In this document: positions 1-7,871 of the stretch, one piece after another
Position numbering within the stretch: position 1 is the stretch's first letter
Layout: each line of letters opens with the position of its first letter
Program-made: the position numbers and the translations under genes
The notes under the pieces: model-generated
What the model saw: only the letters and a program-made list of their open reading frames with translations
The model's database searches: none
Told to the model about the DNA's origin: nothing
Origin: Ascaris suum
Lineage: Eukaryota; Nematoda; Chromadorea; Rhabditida; Ascarididae
DNA: 64,000 bases
Assembly: GCA_013433145.1 (NCBI GenBank)
Contig: CM024171.1
Span: 7,192,065 to 7,256,064, forward strand
Direction: 5' to 3'

Positions 1-66
1 TTTTTTCGCCGGAATTCCGAATATGGTCAGAATGACCACTGCAAAAAGTGAATGTGACCGGAAGAA

Positions 67-136
67 CTCCCGGCCGGGAATCGAACCCGGGTCTCGCACG
101 TGACAGGCGCGGATACTCACACTATACTACCGAGGA
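67..136 (-). tRNA. tRNA-Asp(GUC), array copy 1
   Basis: 70 nt. It lacks one base in the acceptor C-run and one in the D loop. Anticodon arm and T arm match the consensus. Confidence 0.7.
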
Positions 137-217
137 CCTCAGCATATTCCTTCCTGCATGCGAACTCCGAAATTGGTCAGAATGATGAGTGGAAAAAAGT
201 GGATGTGACCGGAAGAA

Positions 218-286
218 CTCCCCGGCGGAATCGAACCGGGTCTCGCACGTGACAGGCGCGGATACTCACCACTATACTACCGAGGA
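218..286 (-). tRNA. tRNA-Asp(GUC), array copy 2
   Basis: 69 nt. Three bases are missing from the T arm, on both strands of the stem. Anticodon arm intact. Confidence 0.6.
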
Positions 287-364
287 CCTCAGCTTTGCTA
301 TTTTTTCATGGAATCACAATAAGGGTCAGAATGATGAGTGGAAAAAGTGAATGTGACCGAAGAA

Positions 365-434
365 CTCTCCGGCCGGGAATCGAACCCGGTCTCGCACGTG
401 ACAGGCGCGGATACTCACCACTATACTACGAGGA
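365..434 (-). tRNA. tRNA-Asp(GUC), array copy 3
   Basis: 70 nt. One substitution in the acceptor 3' strand, one base missing beside the T stem, one missing from the acceptor 5' strand. Confidence 0.6.
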
Positions 435-511
435 CCTCAGCTTTGATTTTTCCCGGAATTCAGAATCATGTTCAGAATGACCACTGCAAGAAAGTGATGT
501 GACCGGAAGAA

Positions 512-577
512 CTCCCCGGCCGGGAATCGAACGGGTCTCGCACGTGACAGGCGCGGATACTACTATACTACCGAGGA
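512..577 (-). tRNA. tRNA-Asp(GUC), array copy 4, damaged
   Basis: 66 nt. Two bases are lost from the T stem and four from the D arm, so it is probably not functional as written. Confidence 0.5.
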
Positions 578-659
578 CCTCAGCATATTCCTTCCTGCAT
601 GCGAACTCCGAATAATGGTCAGAATGATGAGTGGAAAAAAGTGGATGTGACCGGAAGAA

Positions 660-729
660 CTCCCCGGCCGGGAATCGAACGGGTCTCGCACGTGACAGGC
701 GCGGATACTCACCACTATACTACCGAGGA
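660..729 (-). tRNA. tRNA-Asp(GUC), array copy 5
   Basis: 70 nt. Two bases are missing from the T-stem C-run, otherwise consensus. Confidence 0.65.
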
Positions 730-811
730 CCTCAGGCATATTCCTTCCTGCATGCGAACTCCGAATAATGGTCAGAATGATGAGTGGAAAAAATGGATGT
801 GACCGGAAGAA

Positions 812-879
812 CTCCCGGCCGGGAATCGAATCGAACCGGGGGTCGCACGTGACAGGCGCGGATACTCAAATACCGAGGA
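812..879 (-). pseudogene. tRNA-Asp copy 6, rearranged
   Basis: 68 nt. The T-loop sequence is partly duplicated and the D arm is cut short, removing box A. A pseudogene as written, lying between good copies. Confidence 0.6.
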
Positions 880-961
880 CCTCAGCATATTCCTTCCTGC
901 ATGCGAACTCCGAATAATGGTCAGAATGATGAGTGGAAAAAAGTGGATGTGACCGGAAGAG

Positions 962-1032
962 CTCCCCGGCGGGAATCGAACCCGGGTCTCGCACGTGACA
1001 GGCGCGGATACTCACCACTATACTACCGAGGA
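962..1032 (-). tRNA. tRNA-Asp(GUC), array copy 7
   Basis: 71 nt. One base is missing at the junction of acceptor and T stem. Confidence 0.75.
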
Positions 1033-1112
1033 CCTCAGCATATTCCTTCCTGCATGCGAACTCCGAATAATGGTCAGATGATGAGTGGAAAAAAGTGGAT
1101 GTGACGGAAGAA

Positions 1113-1182
1113 CTCCCGGCGGGAATCGAACCCGGGTCTCGCACGTGACAGGCGCGGATACTCACCACTATACTACCGAGGA
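1113..1182 (-). tRNA. tRNA-Asp(GUC), array copy 8
   Basis: 70 nt. One acceptor C-run base and one base at the acceptor/T-stem junction are missing. Followed by a type B spacer. Confidence 0.65.
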
Positions 1183-1261
1183 CTTCAGCTTTGTTTTTTT
1201 CGCCGGAATTCAGAATATGTTCAGAATGACCAGTGGAAGAAAGTGAATGTGACGGAAAGAA

Positions 1262-1332
1262 CTCCCCGGCCGGGAATCGAACCGGGTCTCGCACGTGACA
1301 GGCGCGGATACTCACCACTATACTACCGAGGA
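1262..1332 (-). tRNA. tRNA-Asp(GUC), array copy 9
   Basis: 71 nt. One C is missing from the T stem. Confidence 0.75.
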
Positions 1333-1413
1333 CCTCAGCATTTCCTTCCTGCATGCGAACTCCGAATAATGGTCAGAATGATGAGTGGAAAAAAGTGGAT
1401 GTGACCGGAAGAA

Positions 1414-1482
1414 CTCCCGGCCGGAATCGAACCCGGGTCTCGCACGTGACAGGCGCGGATACTCACCACTATACTACCGAGA
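1414..1482 (-). tRNA. tRNA-Asp(GUC), array copy 10
   Basis: 69 nt. Single bases are missing in the acceptor C-run, T stem and acceptor 5' strand. Confidence 0.6.
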
Positions 1483-1539
1483 CCTCAGCATATTCCTTCC
1501 TGCATGCGAACTCCGAATAATGGTCAGAATGATGAGTGG

Positions 1540-1546
1540 AAAAAAA
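1540..1546 (-). terminator. Pol III T-run terminator of copy 11 (representative)
   Basis: Seven T on the minus strand, about 20 nt past the tRNA 3' end. Comparable runs of 4-7 T follow most copies, so each unit can end its own transcript. Confidence 0.75.
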
Positions 1547-1575
1547 GTGGATGTGACGGAAGAACTCCCCGGCCG

Positions 1576-1586
1576 GGAATCGAACC
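1576..1586 (-). promoter_or_regulatory. RNA polymerase III box B of copy 11 (representative)
   Basis: GGTTCGATTCC on the minus strand, an exact match to the eukaryotic B box. The same element is present in nearly all copies of the array. Confidence 0.85.
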
Positions 1587-1618
1587 CGGGTCTCGCACGT
1601 GACAGGCGCGGATACTCA

Positions 1619-1629
1619 CCACTATACTA
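1619..1629 (-). promoter_or_regulatory. RNA polymerase III box A of copy 11 (representative)
   Basis: TAGTATAGTGG on the minus strand, matching the TRGYNNANNNG type of A box in the D arm. Confidence 0.8.
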
Positions 1630-1717
1630 CCGAGGACCTCAGCATATTCCTTCCTGCATGCCGAACTCCGAATATGGTCAGAATGATGAGTGCAAAAAGT
1701 GGATGTGACCGGAAGAA

Positions 1718-1788
1718 CTCCCCGGCCGGGAATCGAACCGGGTCTCGCACGTGACAGGCGCGGATACTCACCACTATACTACCGAGGA
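1718..1788 (-). tRNA. tRNA-Asp(GUC), array copy 12
   Basis: 71 nt. One T-stem C is missing. Confidence 0.75.
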
Positions 1789-1869
1789 CCTCAGCATATT
1801 CCTTCCTGCATGCGAACTCCGAATAATGGTCAGAATGATGAGTGGAAAAAGTGGATGTGACCGGAAGAA

Positions 1870-1940
1870 CTCCCCGGCCGGGAATCGAACCGGGTCTCGC
1901 ACGTGACAGGCGCGGATACTCACCACTATACTACCGAGGA
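1870..1940 (-). tRNA. tRNA-Asp(GUC), array copy 13
   Basis: 71 nt. One T-stem C is missing. The leader to its right is atypical. Confidence 0.75.
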
Positions 1941-2022
1941 CCTTGGTATTCTTTTTGCATGCGAACTCCGAATAATGGTCAGAATGATGAGTGGCAAAAA
2001 AGTGGAATGTGACCGGAAAGAA

Positions 2023-2092
2023 CTCCCGGCGGGAATCGAAACCGGGTCTCGCACGTGACAGGCGCGGATACTCACCACTATACTACCGAGGA
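2023..2092 (-). tRNA. tRNA-Asp(GUC), array copy 14
   Basis: 70 nt. Bases are missing in the acceptor C-run and T stem, and there is one C-to-A change in the T arm (plus strand). Confidence 0.6.
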
Positions 2093-2169
2093 CTTCAGCT
2101 TGTTTTTTCTGCCGGAATTCACAATATGTTCAGAATGACACTGCAAAAAAGTGAATGTGACCGGAAGAA

Positions 2170-2239
2170 CTCCCCGGCGGGAATCGAACCGGGTCTCGCA
2201 CGTGACAGGCGCGGATACTCACCACTATACTACCGAGGA
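2170..2239 (-). tRNA. tRNA-Asp(GUC), array copy 15
   Basis: 70 nt. One base is missing on each strand of the T stem. Confidence 0.65.
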
Positions 2240-2318
2240 CTCAGCTTTGCTATTTTGCATGCGAACTCCAATAATGGTCAGAATGATGAGTGGAAAAAAA
2301 GTGATGTGACCGAAAGAA

Positions 2319-2389
2319 GTCCCCGGCCGGGAATCGAACCGGGTCTCGCACGTGACAGGCGCGGATACTCACCACTATACTACCGAGGA
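2319..2389 (-). tRNA. tRNA-Asp(GUC), array copy 16, C73 variant
   Basis: 71 nt. The discriminator is C instead of G, an expected AspRS identity base, and one T-stem base is missing. Confidence 0.6.
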
Positions 2390-2466
2390 CTTCAGCTTAT
2401 TTTTTCCCCGGAATTCAGAATAATGGTCAGAATGATGAGTGAAAAAAGTGAATGTGACCGGAAGAA

Positions 2467-2536
2467 CTCCCGGCCGGGAATCGAACCGGGTCTCGCACGT
2501 GACAGGCGCGGATACTCACCACTATACTACCGAGGA
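2467..2536 (-). tRNA. tRNA-Asp(GUC), array copy 17
   Basis: 70 nt. One acceptor and one T-stem base are missing. Confidence 0.65.
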
Positions 2537-2618
2537 CTCAGCATATTCCTTCCTGCATGCGAACTCCGAATAATGGTCAGAATGATGAGTGGAAAAAAAG
2601 TGGATGTGACCGGAAGAA

Positions 2619-2688
2619 CTCCCGGCCGGGAATCGAACCGGGTCTCGCACGTGACAGGCGCGGATACTCACCACTATACTACCGAGGA
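2619..2688 (-). tRNA. tRNA-Asp(GUC), array copy 18
   Basis: 70 nt. It has the same two single-base losses as copy 17. Confidence 0.65.
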
Positions 2689-2766
2689 CTCAGCTTTGTT
2701 TTTTCCGGGAATTCAGAATCATGTTCAGAATGACCACTGCAAGAAAGTGAATGTGACCGGAAAGAA

Positions 2767-2837
2767 CTCCCCGGCCGGGAATCGAACCGGGTCTCGCACG
2801 TGACAGGCGCGGATACTCACCACTATACTACCGAGGA
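2767..2837 (-). tRNA. tRNA-Asp(GUC), array copy 19
   Basis: 71 nt. One T-stem C is missing. Type B spacer on its left. Confidence 0.75.
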
Positions 2838-2918
2838 CCTCAGCATTTCCTTCCTGCATGCGAACTCCGAATAATGGTCAGAATGATGAGTGGAAAAAAG
2901 TGGATGTGACCGGAAGAA

Positions 2919-2989
2919 CTCCCCGGCCGGGAATCGAACCGGGTCTCGCACGTGACAGGCGCGGATACTCACCACTATACTACCGAGGA
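2919..2989 (-). tRNA. tRNA-Asp(GUC), array copy 20
   Basis: 71 nt. One T-stem C is missing. Confidence 0.75.
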
Positions 2990-3070
2990 CTTCAGCTATT
3001 CCTTCCTGCATGCGAACTCCAATAATGGTCAGAATGATGAGTGGAAAAAAAGTGAATGTGACCGGAAGAA

Positions 3071-3143
3071 CTCCCCGGCCGGGAATCGAACCCGGGTCTC
3101 GCACGTGACAGGCGCGGATACTCACCCACTATACTACCGAGGA
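3071..3143 (-). tRNA. tRNA-Asp(GUC), array copy 21
   Basis: 73 nt. There is one extra base in the D loop, otherwise consensus. Confidence 0.75.
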
Positions 3144-3224
3144 CCTCAGCATATTCCTTCCTGCATGCGAACTCCGAATAATGGTCAGAATGATGAGTGC
3201 AAAAAGTGGATGTGACCGGAAGAA

Positions 3225-3296
3225 CTCCCCGGCCGGGAATCGAAACCGGGTCTCGCACGTGACAGGCGCGGATACTCACCACTATACTACCGAGGA
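3225..3296 (-). tRNA. tRNA-Asp(GUC), array copy 22
   Basis: 72 nt. A single substitution in the T stem. Confidence 0.8.
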
Positions 3297-3378
3297 CCTC
3301 AGCATATTCCTTCCTGCATGCGAACTCCGAATAATGGTCAGAATGATGAGTGGAAAAAAGTGGATGTGACCGGAAGAA

Positions 3379-3450
3379 CTCCCCGGCCGGGAATCGAACC
3401 CGGGTCTCGCACGTGACAGGCGCGGATACTCACCACTATACTACCGAGGA
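3379..3450 (-). tRNA. tRNA-Asp(GUC), array copy 23, exact consensus
   Basis: 72 nt, no deviation from the consensus. Confidence 0.92.
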
Positions 3451-3530
3451 CCTCAGCATATTCCTTCCTGCATGCGAACTCCGAATAATGGTCAGAATGA
3501 TGAGTGGAAAAGTGGATGTGACCGGAAGAA

Positions 3531-3602
3531 CTCCCCGGCCGGGAATCGAACCCGGGTCTCGCACGTGACAGGCGCGGATACTCACCACTATACTACCGAG
3601 GA
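3531..3602 (-). tRNA. tRNA-Asp(GUC), array copy 24, exact consensus
   Basis: 72 nt, no deviation. Its T-run is short (4 T). Confidence 0.92.
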
Positions 3603-3684
3603 CCTCAGCATATTCCTTCCTGCATGCGAACTCCGAATAATGGTCAGAATGATGAGTGGAAAAAAGTGGATGTGACCGGAGAAA

Positions 3685-3754
3685 CTCCCGGCGGGAATCG
3701 AACCCGGGTCTCGCACGTGACAGGCGCGGATACTCACCACTATACTACCGAGGA
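3685..3754 (-). tRNA. tRNA-Asp(GUC), array copy 25
   Basis: 70 nt. One acceptor base and one T-stem-junction base are missing. Confidence 0.65.
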
Positions 3755-3833
3755 CTGCAGCATATTCCTTTGCATGCGAACTCCGAATAATGGTCAGAAT
3801 GATAAGTGGAAAAAAGTGGATGTGACCGGAGAA

Positions 3834-3904
3834 GTCCCGGCCGGGAATCGAACCCGGGTCTCGCACGTGACAGGCGCGGATACTCACCACTATACTACCG
3901 AGGA
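3834..3904 (-). tRNA. tRNA-Asp(GUC), array copy 26, C73 variant
   Basis: 71 nt. The discriminator is C and one acceptor C-run base is missing. T arm intact. Confidence 0.6.
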
Positions 3905-3986
3905 CCTCAGCATATTCCTTCCTGCATGCGAATTCCGAATAATGGTCAGAATGACCACTGGAAAAAAGTGGATGTGACCGGAAGAA

Positions 3987-4058
3987 CTCCCCGGCCGGGA
4001 ATCGAACCCGGGTCTCGCACGTGACAGGCGCGGATACTCACCACTATACTACCGAGGA
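3987..4058 (-). tRNA. tRNA-Asp(GUC), array copy 27, exact consensus
   Basis: 72 nt, no deviation from the consensus. Confidence 0.92.
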
Positions 4059-4142
4059 CCTCAGCATATTCCTTCCTGCATTGCGAACTCCGAATAATGG
4101 TCAGAATGATGAGTGGAAAAAAGTGGATGTGACCGGAAAGAA

Positions 4143-4213
4143 CTCCCCGGCCGGGAATCGAACCCGGGTCTCGCACGTGACAGGCGCGGATACTCACACT
4201 ATACTACCGAGGA
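4143..4213 (-). tRNA. tRNA-Asp(GUC), array copy 28
   Basis: 71 nt. One D-loop base is missing. Confidence 0.75.
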
Positions 4214-4293
4214 CCTCAGCATATTCATTCCTGCATGGAACTCCGAATAATGGTCAGAATGATGAGTGCAAAAAGTGAATGTGACCGGAAGAA

Positions 4294-4364
4294 CTCCCCG
4301 GCCGGGAATCGAACCGGGTCTCGCACGTGACAGGCGCGGATACTCACCACTATACTACCGAGGA
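4294..4364 (-). tRNA. tRNA-Asp(GUC), array copy 29
   Basis: 71 nt. One T-stem C is missing. Confidence 0.75.
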
Positions 4365-4441
4365 CCTCAGCTTATTTTTCATGCGGAACTCCGAATAATG
4401 GTCAGAATGATGAGTGGAAAAAGTGGATGTGACCGGAAGAA

Positions 4442-4512
4442 CTCCCCGGCGGGAATCGAACCCGGGTCTCGCACGTGACAGGCGCGGATACTCACCACTA
4501 TACTACCGAGGA
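4442..4512 (-). tRNA. tRNA-Asp(GUC), array copy 30
   Basis: 71 nt. One base is missing at the acceptor/T-stem junction. Confidence 0.75.
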
Positions 4513-4591
4513 CTCAGCTTTGCTATTTTTCTTGGAATTCACAATAATGGTCAAAATGATAAGTGGAAAAAAGTGAATGTGACCGAAAGTA

Positions 4592-4662
4592 GTCCCCGGC
4601 CGGGAATCGAACCCGGGTCTCGCACTGACAGGCGCGGATAGTCACCACTAAACTACCGAGGA
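4592..4662 (-). tRNA. tRNA-Asp(GUC), array copy 31, divergent C73 variant
   Basis: 71 nt. The discriminator is C. One base next to the anticodon loop is missing and two D-arm bases are changed. It resembles copy 44 at the decaying edge and is probably an older, inactive lineage. Confidence 0.5.
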
Positions 4663-4742
4663 CTTCAGCTTTGTTTTTTTCCCCGGAATTCACAATCATG
4701 TTCAGAATGACCACTGCAAGAAAGTGAATGTGACCGGAAGAA

Positions 4743-4814
4743 CTCCCCGGCCGGGAATCGAACCCGGGTCTCGCACGTGACAGGCGCGGATACTCACCAC
4801 TATACTACCGAGGA
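4743..4814 (-). tRNA. tRNA-Asp(GUC), array copy 32, exact consensus
   Basis: 72 nt, no deviation. It has a type B spacer on its left. Confidence 0.92.
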
Positions 4815-4893
4815 CCTCAGCTATTGTTCCTGCATGGAATTCCGAATAATGGTCAGAATGATGAGTGCAAAAAAGTGGATGTGACCGGAAGAA

Positions 4894-4964
4894 CTCCCGG
4901 CCGGGAATCGAACCCGGGTCTCGCACGTGACAGGCGCGGATACTCACCACTATACTACCGAGGA
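4894..4964 (-). tRNA. tRNA-Asp(GUC), array copy 33
   Basis: 71 nt. One acceptor C-run base is missing. Confidence 0.75.
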
Positions 4965-5046
4965 CTCAGCATTTTCCTTCCTGCATGCGAACTTCCGAAT
5001 AATGGTCAGAATGATGAGTGGAAAAAAGTGAATGTGACCGAAAGAA

Positions 5047-5117
5047 CTCCCGGCCGGGAATCGAACCCGGGTCTCGCACGTGACAGGCGCGGATACTCAC
5101 CACTATACTACCGAGGA
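5047..5117 (-). tRNA. tRNA-Asp(GUC), array copy 34
   Basis: 71 nt. One acceptor C-run base is missing. Confidence 0.75.
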
Positions 5118-5194
5118 CTCAGCTATTCCTTTTTTGCGAACTCCGAATAATGGTCAGAATGATGAGTGGAAAAAAGTGAATGTGACCGGAAGAA

Positions 5195-5266
5195 CTCTCC
5201 GGCCGGGAATCGAACCCGGGTCTCGCACGTGACAGGCGCGGATACTCACCACTATACTACCGAGGA
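5195..5266 (-). tRNA. tRNA-Asp(GUC), array copy 35
   Basis: 72 nt. One acceptor substitution, shared with copy 3. Confidence 0.8.
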
Positions 5267-5346
5267 CTTCAGCTTTATTTTTTTGCCGGAACTCCGAATA
5301 ATGGTCAGAATGACCACTGCAAAAAAAGTGAATGTGACCGGAAGAA

Positions 5347-5418
5347 CTCCCCGGCCGGGAATCGAACCCGGGTCTCGCACGTGACAGGCGCGGATACTCA
5401 CCACTATACTACCGAGGA
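5347..5418 (-). tRNA. tRNA-Asp(GUC), array copy 36, exact consensus
   Basis: 72 nt, no deviation. Preceded on its left by seven T (minus strand). Confidence 0.92.
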
Positions 5419-5500
5419 CCTCAGCATATTCCTTCCTGCATGCGAACTCCGAATAATGGTCAGAATGATGAGTGGAAAAAAGTGGATGTGACCGGAAGAA

Positions 5501-5571
5501 CTCCCCGGCCGGGAATCGAACCCGGTCTCGCACGTGACAGGCGCGGATACTCACCACTATACTACCGAGGA
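5501..5571 (-). tRNA. tRNA-Asp(GUC), array copy 37
   Basis: 71 nt. One G is missing beside the T stem (plus strand). Confidence 0.75.
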
Positions 5572-5648
5572 CTTCAGCTTTGCTTCCTGCATGGAATTCA
5601 CAATAATGGTCAGAATGATAAGTGGAAAAAGTGAATGTGACCGAAGAA

Positions 5649-5719
5649 CTCCCCGGCCGGGAATCGAACCGGGTCTCGCACGTGACAGGCGCGGATACTC
5701 ACCACTATACTACCGAGGA
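5649..5719 (-). tRNA. tRNA-Asp(GUC), array copy 38
   Basis: 71 nt. One T-stem C is missing. Confidence 0.75.
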
Positions 5720-5798
5720 CTTCAGCTTTGTTTTTGCATGCGAATTCAGAATAATGTTCAGAATGATGAGTGCAAAAAAGTGGATGTGACCGGAAGAA

Positions 5799-5869
5799 CT
5801 CCCCGGCCGGGAATCGAACCGGGTCTCGCACGTGACAGGCGCGGATACTCACCACTATACTACCGAGGA
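5799..5869 (-). tRNA. tRNA-Asp(GUC), array copy 39
   Basis: 71 nt. One T-stem C is missing. Confidence 0.75.
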
Positions 5870-5951
5870 CCTCAGCATATTCCTTCCTGCATGCGAATTC
5901 CGAATAATGGTCAGAATGATGAGTGCAAAAAAGTGGATGTGACCGGAAGAA

Positions 5952-6022
5952 CTCCCGGCCGGGAATCGAACCCGGGTCTCGCACGTGACAGGCGCGGATA
6001 CTCACCACTATATACCGGAGGA
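5952..6022 (-). tRNA. tRNA-Asp(GUC), array copy 40
   Basis: 71 nt. One acceptor base is missing, and the box A/acceptor junction is rearranged. Confidence 0.6.
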
Positions 6023-6102
6023 CCTCAGCATATTCCTTCCTGCATGCGAACTCCGAATAATGGTCAGAATGATGAGTGGAAAAAGTGGATGTGACGGAAG
6101 AA

Positions 6103-6174
6103 CTCCCCGGCCGGGAATCGAACCCGGGTCTCGCACGTGACAGGCGCGGATACTCACCACTATACTACCGAGGA
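6103..6174 (-). tRNA. tRNA-Asp(GUC), array copy 41, exact consensus
   Basis: 72 nt, no deviation. It is the rightmost exact copy, only about 400 bp before clear decay begins. Confidence 0.92.
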
Positions 6175-6254
6175 CCTCGCATATTCCTTCCTGCATGCGA
6201 ACTCGAATAATGGTCAGAATGATGAGTAGAAAAAAGTGGATGTGACCGGAAGAA

Positions 6255-6326
6255 CTCCCCGGCAGGGAATCGAACCCGGGTCTCGCACGTGACAGGCGCG
6301 GATACTCACCACCATACTACCGAGGA
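6255..6326 (-). tRNA. tRNA-Asp(GUC), array copy 42
   Basis: 72 nt. Two substitutions and no indel, one in the T stem and one in the D arm. Unlike inner copies, it differs by substitution. Confidence 0.75.
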
Positions 6327-6407
6327 CTCAGCATATTCCTTCCTGCATGCGAACTCCGAATAATGGTCGGAATGATGAGTAGAAAAAAGTGGATGTGACC
6401 GGAAGAA

Positions 6408-6478
6408 CTCCCCGGCCGGGAATCGAACCGGGTCTCGCACGTGACAGGCGCGGATACTCACCACTATACTACCGAGGA
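6408..6478 (-). tRNA. tRNA-Asp(GUC), array copy 43
   Basis: 71 nt. One T-stem C is missing. It is the last copy close to consensus. Confidence 0.75.
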
Positions 6479-6558
6479 CTGCAGCTTTGCTATTTTTCTT
6501 GGAATTCACAATAAGGGTCAAAATGATAAGTGGAAAAAGCTGAATGTGACCGAAAGTA

Positions 6559-6629
6559 GTCTCGGACCGGGAATCGAACCCGCGTATCGCACTGACAGGC
6601 GCGGATAGTGAGCACTATACTACCGGGGA
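6559..6629 (-). pseudogene. tRNA-Asp copy 44, degenerating
   Basis: Recognisable over its full length, but with substitutions in acceptor, T stem, anticodon stem and D arm, and C at the discriminator. The anticodon is still GTC. Confidence 0.7.
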
Positions 6630-6708
6630 CTTCAGCTTGTTCTTTTCTCTGGAATTCAGAATAATGGTCAGAATGACAATTGGAAAAAAGTGAATGTGAC
6701 GGAAATAA

Positions 6709-6779
6709 CTCCCGCCCGGGAATCGTTCCCGGGTCTCGCACGTGACAGGCGCGGATTCTCACCACTATACAACCGAGGA
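6709..6779 (-). pseudogene. tRNA-Asp copy 45, degenerating
   Basis: The T loop is altered (the conserved TTCGA is lost), with changes in the acceptor and D arm. The anticodon arm is intact. Confidence 0.65.
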
Positions 6780-6859
6780 CTGCAGCTTTGTTATCTTTCC
6801 TGGAATTCAGAATAATGTTCGGAATGACCACTGCAAAAAAGTGAATGTGACCGAAGGAA

Positions 6860-6931
6860 CTCCCGGGCCGGGAATCGAACTGCTGTCTCTCACGTAACAG
6901 GCGTCGTTACTGACCAGTGTGCTGCCGAGGA
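6860..6931 (-). pseudogene. tRNA-Asp copy 46, degenerate
   Basis: Only the acceptor ends and parts of the T loop remain close to consensus. The anticodon loop and D arm carry many substitutions. Confidence 0.65.
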
Positions 6932-7006
6932 CTTAGGTATTTGTTTTCTCGCCAACGAGTGTGGACGGCTGATGGCACTGTTCTTGTGACTAATATGTGT
7001 AAAACA

Positions 7007-7077
7007 ACCCCGGTCGGGGAATTGAAGCTGGGTCTGGCACGTGACAGGTGCGCATTTTCGCAACTATACTCCGATGA
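7007..7077 (-). pseudogene. tRNA-Asp relic 47
   Basis: It aligns to the tRNA consensus along its length. The anticodon loop is preserved, but the T loop and acceptor are broken. It sits one period (~147 bp) beyond copy 46. Confidence 0.6.
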
Positions 7078-7154
7078 CTTGAATGCTTGATTTGTTGTAT
7101 GAGAATTTTGTGTTCCTCTTCAGACTGATCTATTGACGAGTGTATCGAAAAGAA

Positions 7155-7226
7155 TTCTCCGGCGCGGAATCGAGGCGATGTCTCGCATGTGATAGAAGCG
7201 GAGACTCGCCACTATGCTCGTGGGAG
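7155..7226 (-). pseudogene. tRNA-Asp relic 48
   Basis: Residual similarity in the acceptor/T-stem junction, anticodon stem and D arm, at the expected period. Confidence 0.55.
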
Positions 7227-7301
7227 TTTAGTACATGCTCTCCTGACAATGAGGTTATATTTCTGATCAGATTGATCTGTTGATGAATAAAACGAGACGA
7301 C

Positions 7302-7370
7302 CTCCCCGGCCGGAAGAAAAGTCTGGTCTCGGACGTGACAGACGTTAATATTCATCACTGTGCTGCCATA
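7302..7370 (-). pseudogene. tRNA-Asp relic 49
   Basis: It begins with the consensus acceptor end and keeps the anticodon loop. The T arm and D arm are scrambled. Confidence 0.5.
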
Positions 7371-7449
7371 ATCATATGTGCTTGCAGTGAAACCAGCTTA
7401 TTCTGTCTTTTAGCGATATTGGTGCGGTTATGCATGTTAATCGGGAATT

Positions 7450-7518
7450 CTCTGGCCGACGCGATAAACAAGGTTTTACATGTGCCTGCCGTCACAGGCG
7501 CCACAATTCTACCGAGGG
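7450..7518 (-). pseudogene. tRNA-Asp relic 50
   Basis: The end near the tRNA 5' terminus and the GTC anticodon region are still visible; the rest is eroded. Confidence 0.45.
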
Positions 7519-7591
7519 CTTTCATATTTGCTGTGAAGTTAGCGAAGTGAGTGGATGGATTTGATGTTCCGTTGAGGAATATGAGGCGAAA

Positions 7592-7662
7592 TTTCCCCTC
7601 ACGTGAATCGATCCCAGATCTGTCACGTAGCACTCGCGAATAACCACTGTTATCACCGAGGA
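7592..7662 (-). pseudogene. tRNA-Asp relic 51
   Basis: Similarity to the T loop, the D arm and the acceptor 5' strand remains, in the right order and spacing. Confidence 0.45.
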
Positions 7663-7871
7663 TTGCTATTCCTGCATCTTTTCCTTCTGGCTTTGCCTTG
7701 CTGCTCCAGGAATTGCTGTAGCACCGGGGATGTGGGAGAGGAACACCATCACGCAAATTATGGGCATTAACATTGACCACTCACTGTATTACCGGTTGCT
7801 CGACTATTCGTATTGATCGCGCCGAAACGAATCGGTCATTATTTCTATTAGTGTGACTGGGAGACAAGACG

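Larger units (their letters stand above)
1565..1636 (-). tRNA. tRNA-Asp(GUC), array copy 11, exact consensus
   Basis: 72 nt, every stem paired; a reference copy. Box B lies at 1576-1586 and box A at 1619-1629. The terminator T-run is at 1540-1546. Confidence 0.92.
1..6931 (-). repeat. Tandem array of tRNA-Asp(GUC) genes, ~46 copies
   Basis: Seen: a ~145-150 bp unit is repeated head to tail, and every unit holds a 72-nt tRNA read on the minus strand. The consensus folds as a canonical cloverleaf: 7-bp acceptor stem with U4.G69, D stem with G10.U25, anticodon loop CTGTCAC (anticodon GTC = Asp), 5-bp T stem CCGGG/CCCGG, and discriminator G73. Box A (TAGTATAGTGG) and box B (GGTTCGATTCC) are intact in most copies. 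About 25-30 nt past the tRNA 3' end there is a run of 4-7 T on the minus strand, which suits RNA polymerase III termination. Seven copies match the consensus exactly; most others lack one base in a C or G run. Spacers come in two families (see findings). The array is cut by the left window edge, so its full size is unknown. All long open frames inside it are artefacts of the repeat. Confidence 0.95.

Noticed and set aside
866..6521. Open frames up to 270 codons inside positions 1-6,600, on both strands
   Set aside because: They are translations of the tRNA repeat. The same phrases recur in shifted frames at every unit and none has independent coding features.
7335..7780. Open frames of 71 and 141 codons over the tRNA relic zone
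   Set aside because: They cross several tRNA relics and contain no recognisable protein feature.
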